Positions 43,631 through 53,606 of a stretch of DNA of 64,000 bases are shown here, piece by piece (the stretch's first letter is position 1; every line of letters starts with the position of its first letter). The DNA lies in assembly GCA_026129865.1 (NCBI GenBank), contig JAHCHG010000002.1, positions 432,096-496,095 of the forward strand, given 5' to 3'. This DNA is from Pyrinomonadaceae bacterium. GTDB taxonomy: Bacteria; Acidobacteriota; Blastocatellia; Pyrinomonadales; Pyrinomonadaceae. The notes under the pieces were generated by a model, which was not told the DNA's origin, ran no database searches, and was given only the letters and a program-made list of their open reading frames with translations. The translations under genes were made by a program, and so were the position numbers.

Positions 43631-45418
43631 TTACAGTTTCCAGAAGATCGGAACCAAAAGCATCACCGTGATAAAAACTATGATCGTCAAGATCGTCCCC
43701 ACTTTTACGAAATCCATAAATTTATATCGTCCGGGCGTATAGATCAAAACGCAAGCGGGTTCGAGCGGCGTGATGAACGAAAATGACGCTGCATAGGTTA
43801 TCGCGACCGCAAAGGTTCGCGGATTCAGCCCGAGTGCGACGGCGGTTTTAATCGCGACCGGAAGCACGACGAGTGCCGCCGCCTGATTCGACATCGGCTG
43901 TGTCAGGGCGACGGTCAGAACAAAAAACCCTGCCAGCACCGCTGTCGCGCCGTATTGTGCGAAATAATCCTGGATCAAACCCGCAAGATAAACGTCCGCG
44001 CCGGTTTTTTCCATCGCAATTCCAAAACTCATCATACAGGCGATCAAAACCAGCAGACGAAAATCGATCAACGAATAAAGCTCGGCGTATCGAACCGTTT
44101 TGGTCGCCAAAAGGAGCAAAACGCCCAAAAGAACGGCAATCGCCAGCGGAACGTCAAACGGCGTGACCAGCTTTGCAAGCGAAAGCGATAAAAACAACCC
44201 GAACGCGGCGATCGCCCATTTTCGCTTTGCGGTTCGCTGTGCGCTCGCCGAAACGTCGTCGAGCAAGAGCATTTCGCCTTCCACAACAAATGGTTCTATC
44301 AGCCGCCGGTTTCCCTGCACCAACAGCACATCTCCAAATTTCAGGGGCACGCCGCTCATTTTTTCGAGAACGGTTTCGCCGTGGCGATTGATCGCCAACA
44401 CCGTCAGATCATAAATATACCGGAAATTCAACGTGCGAAGCGTCTGTCCGACCAGACGCGAATCGCGCATTACCATAACTTCGAACAGCTCTATGTCGCC
44501 GCTTTCAAGATCGGTGTCGGTCAGCTTGAAATCGGCTTTAATTTCCAAACCGATCTCCGATTTTACGTTCAAAATGTTGCCGATACTGCCTTCGACGATC
44601 AAAATATCGCCGCTCTGAATTCGCACGTAGACCTGCGGAACGATCTTTTCTTCGTCGTTGCGGATGATGCCGATCACGTTTAAGTCGAGATCTAGGTTGA
44701 TGTTAGCTTCACCGAGCGTTTTCCCGACCAGATTCGATTCCGGAAGAACAATGACTTCTGAAATATATTCGCGAATCGAATATTGCTCGGTCAGCGAATC
44801 TTCGCCGCCGCGGTTGGGCAGGAGTTTGATCCCGACGAAAAGCATATAGATCAACCCGACTCCGACGGTTATAACGCCGACCGATGTTAGTTCGAACATC
44901 GAATACGGCTCCATTCCATATCGCTGGATCGCACCGCTGACCGCAAGATTTGTCGACGTCCCGATCAGCGTGCAGCTGCCGCCCAAAATCGCGCCGAAGG
45001 CGAGCGGCATAAGCAGTTTCGACGGTGCTATTTTCGCGCGGCTCGCCAAACCCATAACGACCGGAACAAACATCGCTGTCGTCGTTGTGTTTTTCATGAC
45101 CGACGCAGACATTGCCGCGACCACCATGATAAGCGCGGTCAAAACAAATTGATTGTCGCCGGAAACCTTGTAAAGCCGGCGCCCGATCAGATCGACCAGC
45201 CCGGTTTTGACAAGTCCGCCGGTCAAAACGAACAACCCTGCGATGGTAATGATAATATTATCGCCGAAACCCGCGACGCCTTCCTGCACGGTTAGCACGC
45301 CGGTCAGCACGAGACCGATCACAAGCAGCAGTCCGACGACGTCCACAGGAAGTTTTTCCGTCGCAAAAAGCACAACGGCAACTCCGAGCAAAATCAATGT
45401 GATCGCGATTGGTGTCAT
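43631..45418 (-). CDS. SLC13-family permease with two RCK_C (TrkA-C) domains
   Basis: 595 residues: six or so helices, a cytoplasmic insert, then another hydrophobic half. Two sodium/anion-binding loops of the divalent-anion:sodium family are seen, KNTTTTAMFVPVV with GGSCTLIGTSTNL, and LTQPMSNQAAALVVLPV in the second half. The insert (about 210-380) has two RCK_C domains: EVIVLPESNLVGKTLGEAN and EVMVMRDSRLVGQTLRTLN. The substrate may be sulfate, a dicarboxylate or citrate; the RCK_C domains suggest regulation by a small ligand. The gene stands alone. Confidence 0.88.
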   Translation of the reverse strand: MTPIAITLILLGVAVVLFATEKLPVDVVGLLLVIGLVLTGVLTVQEGVAGFGDNIIITIAGLFVLTGGLVKTGLVDLIGRRLYKVSGDNQFVLTALIMVVAAMSASVMKNTTTTAMFVPVVMGLASRAKIAPSKLLMPLAFGAILGGSCTLIGTSTNLAVSGAIQRYGMEPYSMFELTSVGVITVGVGLIYMLFVGIKLLPNRGGEDSLTEQYSIREYISEVIVLPESNLVGKTLGEANINLDLDLNVIGIIRNDEEKIVPQVYVRIQSGDILIVEGSIGNILNVKSEIGLEIKADFKLTDTDLESGDIELFEVMVMRDSRLVGQTLRTLNFRYIYDLTVLAINRHGETVLEKMSGVPLKFGDVLLVQGNRRLIEPFVVEGEMLLLDDVSASAQRTAKRKWAIAAFGLFLSLSLAKLVTPFDVPLAIAVLLGVLLLLATKTVRYAELYSLIDFRLLVLIACMMSFGIAMEKTGADVYLAGLIQDYFAQYGATAVLAGFFVLTVALTQPMSNQAAALVVLPVAIKTAVALGLNPRTFAVAITYAASFSFITPLEPACVLIYTPGRYKFMDFVKVGTILTIIVFITVMLLVPIFWKL

Positions 45419-45504
45419 TCGGGTAATTGGAAGAATACAGAAGTTTTAGAGTTTTGGAAAGAACTAAATCCCGGCGACCTTATTTGCTTGAAAAAGCGAA
45501 AAAT

Positions 45505-45537
45505 AAAAAAAGACGCCTGTGAAAACAAACGTCTTTT
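45505..45537 (-). terminator. Rho-independent terminator of the TonB receptor gene
   Basis: On the minus strand AAAAGACG pairs with CGTCTTTT around a loop containing a small GT/AC pair, followed by a T-run. It lies 29 nt after the receptor stop. Confidence 0.8.
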
Positions 45538-45565
45538 CCTCTAATTTCGGCGGCTCAAATCGGAT

Positions 45566-47905
45566 TTAATAAAACCTGAGCGTGTAGGAAGCCTTAAATC
45601 CGCGTCCAGGCTCCGGCGCGAGATCTTTGATGAAATTACCCGCCGTTCGATAAAGCGCGTTGTTAATATTTTGTGCGCCGAAAGTTATGACATGCGCCGT
45701 TTTATCGACGACGAACGTGTACGATCCGTTAATATTAAAGATCTTGTACCCGTCCGTCGTCGTTTCCAGAGGAAAAATACTGCCCGCGTCTTTCTTTGCA
45801 GCGATGACAAGTTCCGGTCTAAGACTAAGTCCCTTCAAATGAAAATCCGCACCGATCCTGGCGCGTGCAGGAGCAATTCGTGAAAGCGGCGTGTCCGAAT
45901 CCTTTAGTTTTGCGTTTACCATATCGACGACGAAAAATGTCCCGAGATATTTATTGATATCAAACTCAAGCGTCGCATCGCCGCCGAAAAATCGTGCGTT
46001 TCCCTGCGTAAACCGCGAGATCGGCAAAAAATCTTCAACATCGACGAAACCGTTTCCGTCCTCGTCCTGCGGCGAAAGATATATAAAATTATTGATGTCG
46101 TAATAATAAAGACTGCCGTTAAACCGAACTCGTTTTGTATTTTGACGGAGGCTAAACTCAACCGCGTTCGAGCGTTCGCGCGTTAATGTCTGGTCGCCGA
46201 TTTCGAAAGTTACCGTTCCGATATGCGGACCGAAATTGTAAAGTTCTTCCAAAGCGGGCGAACGATAAGAACTCGTAAAATCCGTTACAAAAACGCCGCC
46301 CTTCCAAACATCGAACTTTGCGCCGACCGAACCCGAAAAGCCCGTATAATTTAGATCAAGCAAATTTGGATTTGTCGGATTAAAGCGGTTTGTTTCGACT
46401 CTGCCGCCGAATTGCAGCGAAACTTTTTCAAACGAGAGTTCCTGCAAACCGAAGAATGCAAAATTATTTTGCCGCACCCTTCCTTCGATAAGCTGTTCCG
46501 CGCCCTGCGTCAGATAACTGCGGCGATAACCGTCAAAACCGAATCTGCCCGAAAGATTCTTATAATTTGCCTGACGAAATAGTGCGCGATATGAGAACAC
46601 GTCATTGTCGAAAGTCGTCGCAATTTCGTCAATGTCATCTTCGGTCTCGATTTCCTGGTGCCTGTAATCGGTCAGATCTACGTAAAAATCGCCCTGCGTT
46701 ATCGCGCCTTTCATATCGCGAAAACCCGCTGTAATCCGATAATTGCTGCGCCGCATTTTTATGTCGATCTGCTCGTCGGGAACCGGCGGCAAACCATTTG
46801 CAAATGCGTTTTTGATCGCTTCAAGGTCAAATTGACAATCTTCTTTGCCTTCGCCCGAACAATCGATACCGCCGTTGGCGATCGACAAAATTTCGCCCGA
46901 TTCAAAAAGCGGCGCGTATGGAATTCCGTACCGTCTTCGATCGAGCGTGACGGTTCCGCGAACGTAACCTTTGCCGCCGAAATATCCGAGACTTCCCGAA
47001 CCGCCGAACGCGCGTGAGCCCGAATTCGGCACGTTCCCGAACGGCGATTTATAATCGCCTTCGCGCGCAGAATTTAAATTCAAATTGAATAGATAATTTT
47101 TGTATCCGTATTCCAGACCGCCGGCAATTCCCGCCTGGCGGTTGACCGATCCGCCGATTCCGGAAAAGTATCCGCGAAGTCCTTCGTGCGCCGTGTTTTC
47201 GTCATCCGTTACGGCGTTTATTACGCCGCCCAGCGCGTTGCTGCCGTAAAGCAGCGTCGCCGGACCTTTGATGACCTCTAGGCGTTCAAGATTGAGCGCT
47301 GCGATCGGCTCGCCGTGATCTCCGGAAGATGATCCGACCGATCCGTTGCGAACGCCGTCCTGCAGAACCAGAACGCGGTCGCCTTCGAAACCGCGAATCG
47401 TAGGTCTGCCCGTTCCGCCGCCGCCGAAACTTCTTTTGCTGACACCTGCTTCATTTTCCAGGATCTCGCCGACGGATGTACTCGCCTTTTCTGCGATCCG
47501 CGTGGCGCCGACCGAGTTTACCGACGAAAAAGATTCAAAAACCGATTGTTCGGATCCCGTCGCGGTAACAGTTACCTCAGCGCGAAGCGTCGTCAAACTC
47601 AATTGAAAATCGACCGTCGACGCTCCGCCGGAAATGGTAACGCTCTGCGCTTTATCCGAAAATCCCTCGATATGCGTAACAATTGTAAACGTACCGTTCG
47701 GCAGCGCTGTAAACGTGTAAACCCCGGATTCATCCGTTTCGGTCGAACGCTTAAGCTTTGGAATTTCAACCGAAACGCCGACGATCGGCAGTCCGTTGAT
47801 CTCGCTGGTAATTGTGCCGCTCAAACTTCCGGTTTGGGCAAAAGCCGCCGCAGAAATCGCAAGCATCGCCGCTGTCAAAACGATAAATTTCACGATGTTT
47901 TTCAT
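45566..47905 (-). CDS. TonB-dependent receptor, ZnuD-like
   Basis: 779 residues: signal peptide (cleavage near AFAQTG, about 23), a CarboxypepD-regulatory beta domain (about 27-108), a plug domain (about 125-235: TRPTIRGF-type GRPTIRGFEGDRVLVLQDG, NALGGVINAV) and a beta-barrel ending in aromatic F-Y. The plug segment NGSVGSSSGDHGEPIAALN resembles the ZnuD zinc/heme receptors, which carry a DHAxPxDP stretch there. A Cys-containing extracellular-loop-like segment (GGIDCSGEGKEDCQ) is present. Transport of zinc or a metal complex is plausible; no zinc-uptake genes or Zur box were seen. Confidence 0.85.
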   Translation of the reverse strand: MKNIVKFIVLTAAMLAISAAAFAQTGSLSGTITSEINGLPIVGVSVEIPKLKRSTETDESGVYTFTALPNGTFTIVTHIEGFSDKAQSVTISGGASTVDFQLSLTTLRAEVTVTATGSEQSVFESFSSVNSVGATRIAEKASTSVGEILENEAGVSKRSFGGGGTGRPTIRGFEGDRVLVLQDGVRNGSVGSSSGDHGEPIAALNLERLEVIKGPATLLYGSNALGGVINAVTDDENTAHEGLRGYFSGIGGSVNRQAGIAGGLEYGYKNYLFNLNLNSAREGDYKSPFGNVPNSGSRAFGGSGSLGYFGGKGYVRGTVTLDRRRYGIPYAPLFESGEILSIANGGIDCSGEGKEDCQFDLEAIKNAFANGLPPVPDEQIDIKMRRSNYRITAGFRDMKGAITQGDFYVDLTDYRHQEIETEDDIDEIATTFDNDVFSYRALFRQANYKNLSGRFGFDGYRRSYLTQGAEQLIEGRVRQNNFAFFGLQELSFEKVSLQFGGRVETNRFNPTNPNLLDLNYTGFSGSVGAKFDVWKGGVFVTDFTSSYRSPALEELYNFGPHIGTVTFEIGDQTLTRERSNAVEFSLRQNTKRVRFNGSLYYYDINNFIYLSPQDEDGNGFVDVEDFLPISRFTQGNARFFGGDATLEFDINKYLGTFFVVDMVNAKLKDSDTPLSRIAPARARIGADFHLKGLSLRPELVIAAKKDAGSIFPLETTTDGYKIFNINGSYTFVVDKTAHVITFGAQNINNALYRTAGNFIKDLAPEPGRGFKASYTLRFY

Positions 47906-48026
47906 AAGAATCGTTAAAATTGCTAGAAAAGATTTTGCAAAGTCGTAATCTTATAAAAATACGCAGGCAAGTTTGAACAAGTTTTTAATGAACGGTAGAA
48001 AGGCACGAATGAATGGTCGACCGGCG

Positions 48027-48806
48027 CTAAACTTTCAACAGACGCTCGCGAAGAACGCGCGACTGCAGACGGCTTGAGGAAATTTCCTGAGAGTTTTTCA
48101 GCGTCACCAGAAATGTTCCGCCCGGCATAGGGTTTATCCGTTCGATCATTTCCACATTTACCAGTGCGCCGCGCGAAAGCCGGATAAATTTCCGGGGTTC
48201 GAGTCTGGCTTCGAGGTCTTTTAAGCGAAAGTTTATAACGAATTTCTCGTTATTTCGCGTCGAAATATGGAGGAGTTCGCCGTCCGCGACGATTGATGCA
48301 ACATCGTCAACGCCGACCAGAAAAATATCGTCGCGCTTTTTTACCGGAATTCTTTGGAGAAACTCGTCGCGTGTCGATTCTTCGTAAATTTCGACCGCAT
48401 TTCTAACTTTTCGAGTTTCGGCTTCGCGGGAATCGTTCTTTTCAAGCCGTTCATGAACGCGGTTCAAAGTTTCGCGAAGTCTGGCTTCTTCCACGGGTTT
48501 AAGCAAGTAATCAACTGCATTGACCTCAAACGCCCGAACCGCAAACTCGTCATAAGCGGTAACGAAAGCTATGAGCGGCATCTCATTTTTCCGCAGCAGT
48601 TTGATCACTTCTAAACCGGTAACTTCAGGCATCTGCAGATCGAGTAAAGCTAGATCGGGTTTTAAATTTTTGATCAGTTCGACCGCTTCCGCGCCGTTCT
48701 CCGCTTCGCCGACGATGTCCGCATCGTCTAAGTTTTGCAGGATCGCCTTCAGAAACAACCTTGCCGGGCGCTCGTCGTCGGCTATCATAATTCTGATCTT
48801 GTTCAT
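48027..48806 (-). CDS. LytTR-family response regulator
   Basis: 259 residues. The receiver domain (1-120) has D10/D11, phospho-acceptor D56 (LLDLQMP), T88-like switch and K103 (LLKPVEE). The LytTR DNA-binding domain (about 160-255) has the family pattern IFLVGVDDVASIVADGELL, FIRLSRGALVNVEMI. It pairs with the LytS-like kinase just upstream: the kinase stop and this start share one base (TAATG), so both are translated together. Targets are unknown. Confidence 0.92.
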   Translation of the reverse strand: MNKIRIMIADDERPARLFLKAILQNLDDADIVGEAENGAEAVELIKNLKPDLALLDLQMPEVTGLEVIKLLRKNEMPLIAFVTAYDEFAVRAFEVNAVDYLLKPVEEARLRETLNRVHERLEKNDSREAETRKVRNAVEIYEESTRDEFLQRIPVKKRDDIFLVGVDDVASIVADGELLHISTRNNEKFVINFRLKDLEARLEPRKFIRLSRGALVNVEMIERINPMPGGTFLVTLKNSQEISSSRLQSRVLRERLLKV

Positions 48807-50680
48807 TAAACGCTATGTACTCCTGCAGTTTCCAACGGAATTCGAACCTCAGCCGTCGTTCCTTTTTTAACGTCAGTGCGAATTTCAAATCGCGCATTCG
48901 CGCCGTAATAAGCTGATAGTCGTTCGCGAATATTTTCCAAACCGATTCCGCCGCCGTTCGTAAAATCGCGAGCATTTTGCCCGGCGCCTGTGTCAACAAC
49001 CTGCAAAAGCAGATTGCTGCCGTAAACAGTGTCTTCGATCGCCGCGACGATCGATACTTTTCCGCCGTGTTTATTCGCGGAGATGGCATGTTTAATTGAA
49101 TTTTCGATCAACGGCTGCAGTATTAACGACGGAATCTGCTGTTTGCGCAGCGGTTTCGGGACGTCTATCTCGACCCGCAAGCGCTCTTCGAAACGCGTCC
49201 GCTCGATGTCCAGATAATTCTCGATCAAACTTATTTCTTCCCCGAGCGAGCAAAATTCTTCGGTCGATCTCAGCACGCGCCGGAGCAGCTGTGTTAAACG
49301 CATCAACGTTTCGAACGCTTTATCCGGAGCCGTTTGAATAAGATAACCGATCGTCGTCAACGCGTTGAACAAAAAATGCGGATTGACCTGCGAACGCAAA
49401 GCGGTTAATTGTGCTTCGCTCGCAAGTTTCGCAAATTCCTGTTCGCGAATTTCCTGCTCGCACCGCTCATGCGTTACACGCAGCGCGTCGATCTTTCGCG
49501 CCGTCAACAGCGAAACCGCTTCGAGCATCGAAATTTCGTCCGAAAGCAGCCGTCGTCCTCCAGAAAAATTCTTTAGCGAGATCTTGTAATACGGCGATTC
49601 GTTCGTCGGTACAAAGATCTCTGCCGCCTTTCGACCGTAGTTCACCTGCGGCATATTGGCTTCGCTTTGACTTTCGTAAACTTCGCGCCACGCCGATCTT
49701 TTTGCGGTCAGCGCTTCGGCGATCTGGTCCCGGACGTTATCAAGCGCTAGATCGATCGACTCGATATTCTCGAGTGTTCGCCCGATCTTATTCTGCAAAA
49801 ACTCATAACTGACGCGTTTCAAAATAACTTTATCGACAAGCCAGATCGAAAATTTATGAAGCAGCGGATAAAAAAGCGCGGTGGCGATCCATAAAAGCAG
49901 AAGAATTCCGGTCGAAAGCGCGTCGTTCGCTTCATGTGTCGTATGGAGCGATTGAAACGGCTGTGCGACGAAAACATAAAGCGAGAATGCCGTTAAAGCC
50001 AATAAAAGCAGCGACAACGCACGTTTAAGAAAGAGATCGGCGAAGGCAAATCGGAAATCCTGAAAAAGAATTGCGAGGACGAGCGGAAGCGAAGATTGAT
50101 GCGCCAAAAGCTCTACATACCACGAACTTTCCTCGGTTTTGGTGCTCAAATGAAGCGCGGACAAGGCAAAGATCAAAAGTGCGAATATCCAAACGGTTTT
50201 ATTCTCGAGTTTCTGCCGGTAATTGAAAACAAGCAAACCGATGATCAATGCGATCGAGCCGAAAGTTAAGATCTGAAGCGCAAGATTTGAAGGTGCAAAA
50301 TTAGAGAAAAAAGCCGACTGAAAATGAAGCAGCGCGGCAAAACTACTTAAAGCATAGGCGGCGATCGTTAAAACTCGAGTATTTTTCTTTTCGTTTTCGG
50401 CAGAACCGACGACCACGGACGGCAAAAACCCGAGCGCGGAAAAGTAAACCGCTTTTATCAGCGGCGGAACGGGTTTTCCGTTAAAATCCTGCCAGACCGA
50501 GGTAAAAAGCTCGCCCGCGTTCCAGGTAATGCCAAGAACGGCAGTCAAAAGTAAGAGCAGATCGAACTTCGAATCCTGCTTTCTATGACGCAGAACCATC
50601 ACGAAGAGCATTGCGTAAAGCGCGACCCCGACCGCGAAGCCGAGCAGATTGATGAGCGATGCCGTGTTCAAAGAATACAT
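48806..50680 (-). CDS. LytS-type sensor histidine kinase (His_kinase family)
   Basis: 624 residues with seven or eight membrane helices in the first 300. The His_kinase (PF06580-type) domain follows, with SQVNPHFLFNALTTIGYLI (the His of NPHFLFN is the phosphorylation site). The ATPase N box reads LIENSIKHAI and the G box GGGIGLENIRERL. Residues about 300-410 may form a GAF-like input region. It is the cognate sensor of the LytTR regulator immediately downstream. The ligand is unknown; LytS-type kinases often sense membrane or pyruvate-related signals, which is not tested here. Confidence 0.9.
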   Translation of the reverse strand: MYSLNTASLINLLGFAVGVALYAMLFVMVLRHRKQDSKFDLLLLLTAVLGITWNAGELFTSVWQDFNGKPVPPLIKAVYFSALGFLPSVVVGSAENEKKNTRVLTIAAYALSSFAALLHFQSAFFSNFAPSNLALQILTFGSIALIIGLLVFNYRQKLENKTVWIFALLIFALSALHLSTKTEESSWYVELLAHQSSLPLVLAILFQDFRFAFADLFLKRALSLLLLALTAFSLYVFVAQPFQSLHTTHEANDALSTGILLLLWIATALFYPLLHKFSIWLVDKVILKRVSYEFLQNKIGRTLENIESIDLALDNVRDQIAEALTAKRSAWREVYESQSEANMPQVNYGRKAAEIFVPTNESPYYKISLKNFSGGRRLLSDEISMLEAVSLLTARKIDALRVTHERCEQEIREQEFAKLASEAQLTALRSQVNPHFLFNALTTIGYLIQTAPDKAFETLMRLTQLLRRVLRSTEEFCSLGEEISLIENYLDIERTRFEERLRVEIDVPKPLRKQQIPSLILQPLIENSIKHAISANKHGGKVSIVAAIEDTVYGSNLLLQVVDTGAGQNARDFTNGGGIGLENIRERLSAYYGANARFEIRTDVKKGTTAEVRIPLETAGVHSV

Positions 50681-50819
50681 TTTGCGCGATACTATCGTTA
50701 AATTCCGGCAGAAGGCAATATTTACTAAACGAACGGCTCATATTGCAAACGAACGCGGCTTCTTTCGGCTTGAACGGTCTTTCCGGTACGCCGAATTCAT
50801 TATTTACATTGCAAATTTT

Positions 50820-52790
50820 TCAATCGATCTTTGCCGAAAGCGTAATGATCTTTGCGCTGTTTTTTGAAGCTTTTACATCGAGCGGCACTTGCCACGAAAC
50901 GGTTTTTATCAGGCAAACACCGGTATTGTCTTCGCGGCAATAATAGACCGTTAGATTAACGGAAATCTTCTTAGCGCCCGCTTTGCCGGTGTTGAACATT
51001 ATATCCAACGGCAGTTCCTTAAATTTTCCACGCGTCGGCGCGATCTTCAGAGCAACCGCGTCGTCGGCAGAAATTTCAAACCGCTGCGGCGCGTTCGGGT
51101 TTAAGTGAAAGCCTTCCGGCAAGTCCAAACCCGTTCTAAAAATAACGTCGGAATTCGGCTCAACAATTGTTTTTTGAACATTGATTTGAAGCAAATTGGG
51201 CGCAACCGGACGCTGATCGTCAAAGACCGCGGCGGGCGGCGCTAGTCCCGGTATTTTCAGCGTGATCGTTTCGTCCGAACGCAGATTTATAACGCGAATT
51301 GCGTGATTATTCGTGTCCGCGATAAAAAGTCTGTCGCCGGCGACCGAAATTCCGCCCGGTTCATAAAAAGTCGGTTTCTTTCCGTCGATCTGTCCGGGTT
51401 TCCCATTTCCGTAAATCGTCTTTACGAACTGCGTTTCCGGATCCAAAAGTTTGATCTTATGGTTGTATGTGTCTGCGATCAAAAGATTGCCGCGATATAT
51501 ATCAATTCCGAGCGGATGCTGAAACCGAACAACGTCGCCTTCACCGTCGACATCGCCGAATATCCAGAGATCTCCGCCGGCAAGCGTTTCAACCAATGCT
51601 TCCTGGAAATTTATTTTTCTGATTATGTTCGATTCGCTGTCGGCGACGTACAGATTTTTGCCGTCGGAAACAATGCCGGACGGCTGTGCAAACGCGGAAT
51701 TTTCGATGATTCCGTCAAGCCGAGCTTCGGCGCGGGTACCGGCGTACGGAGCTATTTTCCCGGTTTCGACATCCATCATCCAGATCTGATGCGAACCCGC
51801 CATCGCTATGAAAAGATAATTTCCAACCAGCGAAACGTCCCACGGCGATCGAAGCGAGGTTTTCCTGCCGTCTCCGCCAGCGCCTGTAAATTCATCAAGA
51901 CTTCCTGTTCCGGCGATCGTTTCAACAGTTCTTCTCTTTAGATCGACCCTGCGGATCGAGTGATTTTCCGTATCGGCAATGAAAAGATGTTTATCTGACA
52001 ATGCCATTCCCTGCGGCTTGCTGAATTGGGCAGCATCGTATGTTCCGTCGCGAAAACCTTCTTTTCCGCTTCCAATGGTTTCGACCAGTGTGCCGTCGAG
52101 TCGTGTGACGACGATCCGGTTATGATTTGAATCGGCGATATAAAGTCGATCGGTCCGTTCATCTGCCAAAACTTTGCCCGGAAACGCGAGCGGCAGGTTT
52201 CCCACCTTTGCGCGTTCTAATGCAAAATCTAAAGGTTTTTCGTTTAAGTTTCCCATTCGTCGAAACTCCGAAACTGCAGATCCGATCGCCGAATCGATCG
52301 CTTTTGAGTTTCCCTCGCCGACATACGTTCCAAAAATATATCCGTTTGGATCGATCAAAACCTGCGTCGGATAAGCTTTCACAGCGTATTGATCCCAGGT
52401 TTTAAATTGCGAATCGTTATAAACCGGATGTTCGATCCCGTAACGCAAGATTATCCGTCGAATGTTCTCGGTTTCTCCTTCGTTCTCAAATTTCGCAGAA
52501 TGAACGCCGATGACAACGAGCTGGTCGGCGTATTTCGCTTCGAGCTTTTTCAGATCGGGAATTATGTGAATGCAGTTGATGCATCCGTATGTCCAAAAAT
52601 CTATCAGGACGATCTTGCCCTTTAATCCCGCAAGCGTCAGCGGTTTATCAGTGTTCAGCCAACCGCTTCCGCCTTGAAATTCCGGCGCCCGAACTTTTAC
52701 CTGTTTCGTCATCTGAAATGAAAAAAGCGGTGTTGAACCGCTTAATAATATGATCAAAAACGCGATCAATTTGAAAACTTTGAAACTCAT
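50820..52790 (-). CDS. NHLRC2-like secreted thioredoxin/NHL-repeat protein
   Basis: 656 residues. The signal peptide is 1-25. A thioredoxin-like domain (about 30-185) has C70-INC73 in the context DFWTYGCINCIHIIPDLK, the motif of NHLRC2-type proteins. NHL/beta-propeller repeats follow (about 190-510), each with a YIADSNHNRI, FIADTENHSIRR or VADSESNIIRKI strand. A C-terminal domain (about 540-656, HLNPNAPQRFEI, LTVYYCREDNTG) resembles the N-terminal DsbD fold. A redox role in the periplasm is likely. It belongs with the minus-strand YggX-like and peroxiredoxin genes, about 17 nt from the former. Confidence 0.88.
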   Translation of the reverse strand: MSFKVFKLIAFLIILLSGSTPLFSFQMTKQVKVRAPEFQGGSGWLNTDKPLTLAGLKGKIVLIDFWTYGCINCIHIIPDLKKLEAKYADQLVVIGVHSAKFENEGETENIRRIILRYGIEHPVYNDSQFKTWDQYAVKAYPTQVLIDPNGYIFGTYVGEGNSKAIDSAIGSAVSEFRRMGNLNEKPLDFALERAKVGNLPLAFPGKVLADERTDRLYIADSNHNRIVVTRLDGTLVETIGSGKEGFRDGTYDAAQFSKPQGMALSDKHLFIADTENHSIRRVDLKRRTVETIAGTGSLDEFTGAGGDGRKTSLRSPWDVSLVGNYLFIAMAGSHQIWMMDVETGKIAPYAGTRAEARLDGIIENSAFAQPSGIVSDGKNLYVADSESNIIRKINFQEALVETLAGGDLWIFGDVDGEGDVVRFQHPLGIDIYRGNLLIADTYNHKIKLLDPETQFVKTIYGNGKPGQIDGKKPTFYEPGGISVAGDRLFIADTNNHAIRVINLRSDETITLKIPGLAPPAAVFDDQRPVAPNLLQINVQKTIVEPNSDVIFRTGLDLPEGFHLNPNAPQRFEISADDAVALKIAPTRGKFKELPLDIMFNTGKAGAKKISVNLTVYYCREDNTGVCLIKTVSWQVPLDVKASKNSAKIITLSAKID

Positions 52791-52807
52791 GAATTATGGA
52801 TACCTTT

Positions 52808-53104
52808 TTACCATTCTATTGTTCCCTCTTTCGTTTCATCGATCGCTGCCAAATTTGTTCCGTCGTCATAGAAAAACAACTTCATCTGATCGAACAAATA
52901 GTCGTGCGAATCGGGATTCGAAAGATCCAAACCAAAATGGTTAATAATCTGCTTTTGCTTTTCCAGCCATTCGGACCAGCAATTTTTGCAGCATTCCGCG
53001 CCGATCTTTTGACCAAGATCCGTCGGCAGCGGCGCAAAGCCGATCGGTTCGTTTTTCTGCCCGCAACGGGCGCATGTAAATTTATCTTTTGAAAAAATTG
53101 CCAT
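52808..53104 (-). CDS. YggX-like iron-trafficking protein with added zinc-ribbon cysteines
   Basis: 98 residues. The core (LPTDLGQKIGAECCKNCWSEWLEKQ, cited as about 27-52, and MKLFFYDDGTN) follows YggX, the small protein that protects iron-sulfur clusters from oxidation. Unusually it has two cysteine pairs, TCARCG near 10-15 and ECCKNC near 37-42, so it may bind a metal where YggX has none. It lies between the thioredoxin-NHL gene and the peroxiredoxin in one direction, consistent with oxidative-damage protection. Confidence 0.75.
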   Translation of the reverse strand: MAIFSKDKFTCARCGQKNEPIGFAPLPTDLGQKIGAECCKNCWSEWLEKQKQIINHFGLDLSNPDSHDYLFDQMKLFFYDDGTNLAAIDETKEGTIEW

Positions 53105-53147
53105 TCTAACTGCTCCTTGTTTATTCGAATATAAATCTATATCGGTT

Positions 53148-53606
53148 TTAAATTTCGTTGGAAGCCGAGGCGATCGCCTTTAGGACTTCTTCATTACTCG
53201 GACGAAACACGCTTAGCGATTGAACATCGTGGCTGACGAGATTACCCTTTTTGTCGATCACCGAAACAGCCCGTGCCGACCGCCCGGGAATCCATGAATC
53301 GACGCCATATTTCTTAACTGCGTCGCCGTTTTCATCGGACAAAAGCGTGAAAGGAAAATTAAATTTTTTCGCAAAATCATGATGCGATTCTACTGAATCC
53401 ATTGAGATCCCCACAATTTCCGCTCCAGTTTCCGCGAAATCGTCCCAATTATCACGAACAGAACAAAGCTGTTTCGTGCAAACCGGAGTATTGTCGCCCG
53501 GATAAAACAATAGGACTACGACCTTTCCCGTCTGGTCCGACAACTTCCAATCTTTACCTGCTGCGTCCGGAAGGCAAAAATCCGGTGCTTTTGAGCCAAT
53601 TTCCAT
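53148..53606 (-). CDS. bcp: Peroxiredoxin of the Bcp type
   Basis: A thiol peroxidase reducing H2O2 and organic hydroperoxides with thioredoxin-derived electrons. Residue T40-x-x-C43 (DNTPVCTKQLC) is the peroxidatic site, and C48, five residues later, is the resolving cysteine of the atypical 2-Cys Bcp group. The 152-residue length is typical. Upstream of the YggX-like gene by about 43 nt in the same direction, it probably forms an oxidative-stress unit with it. Confidence 0.88.
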   Translation of the reverse strand: MEIGSKAPDFCLPDAAGKDWKLSDQTGKVVVLLFYPGDNTPVCTKQLCSVRDNWDDFAETGAEIVGISMDSVESHHDFAKKFNFPFTLLSDENGDAVKKYGVDSWIPGRSARAVSVIDKKGNLVSHDVQSLSVFRPSNEEVLKAIASASNEI

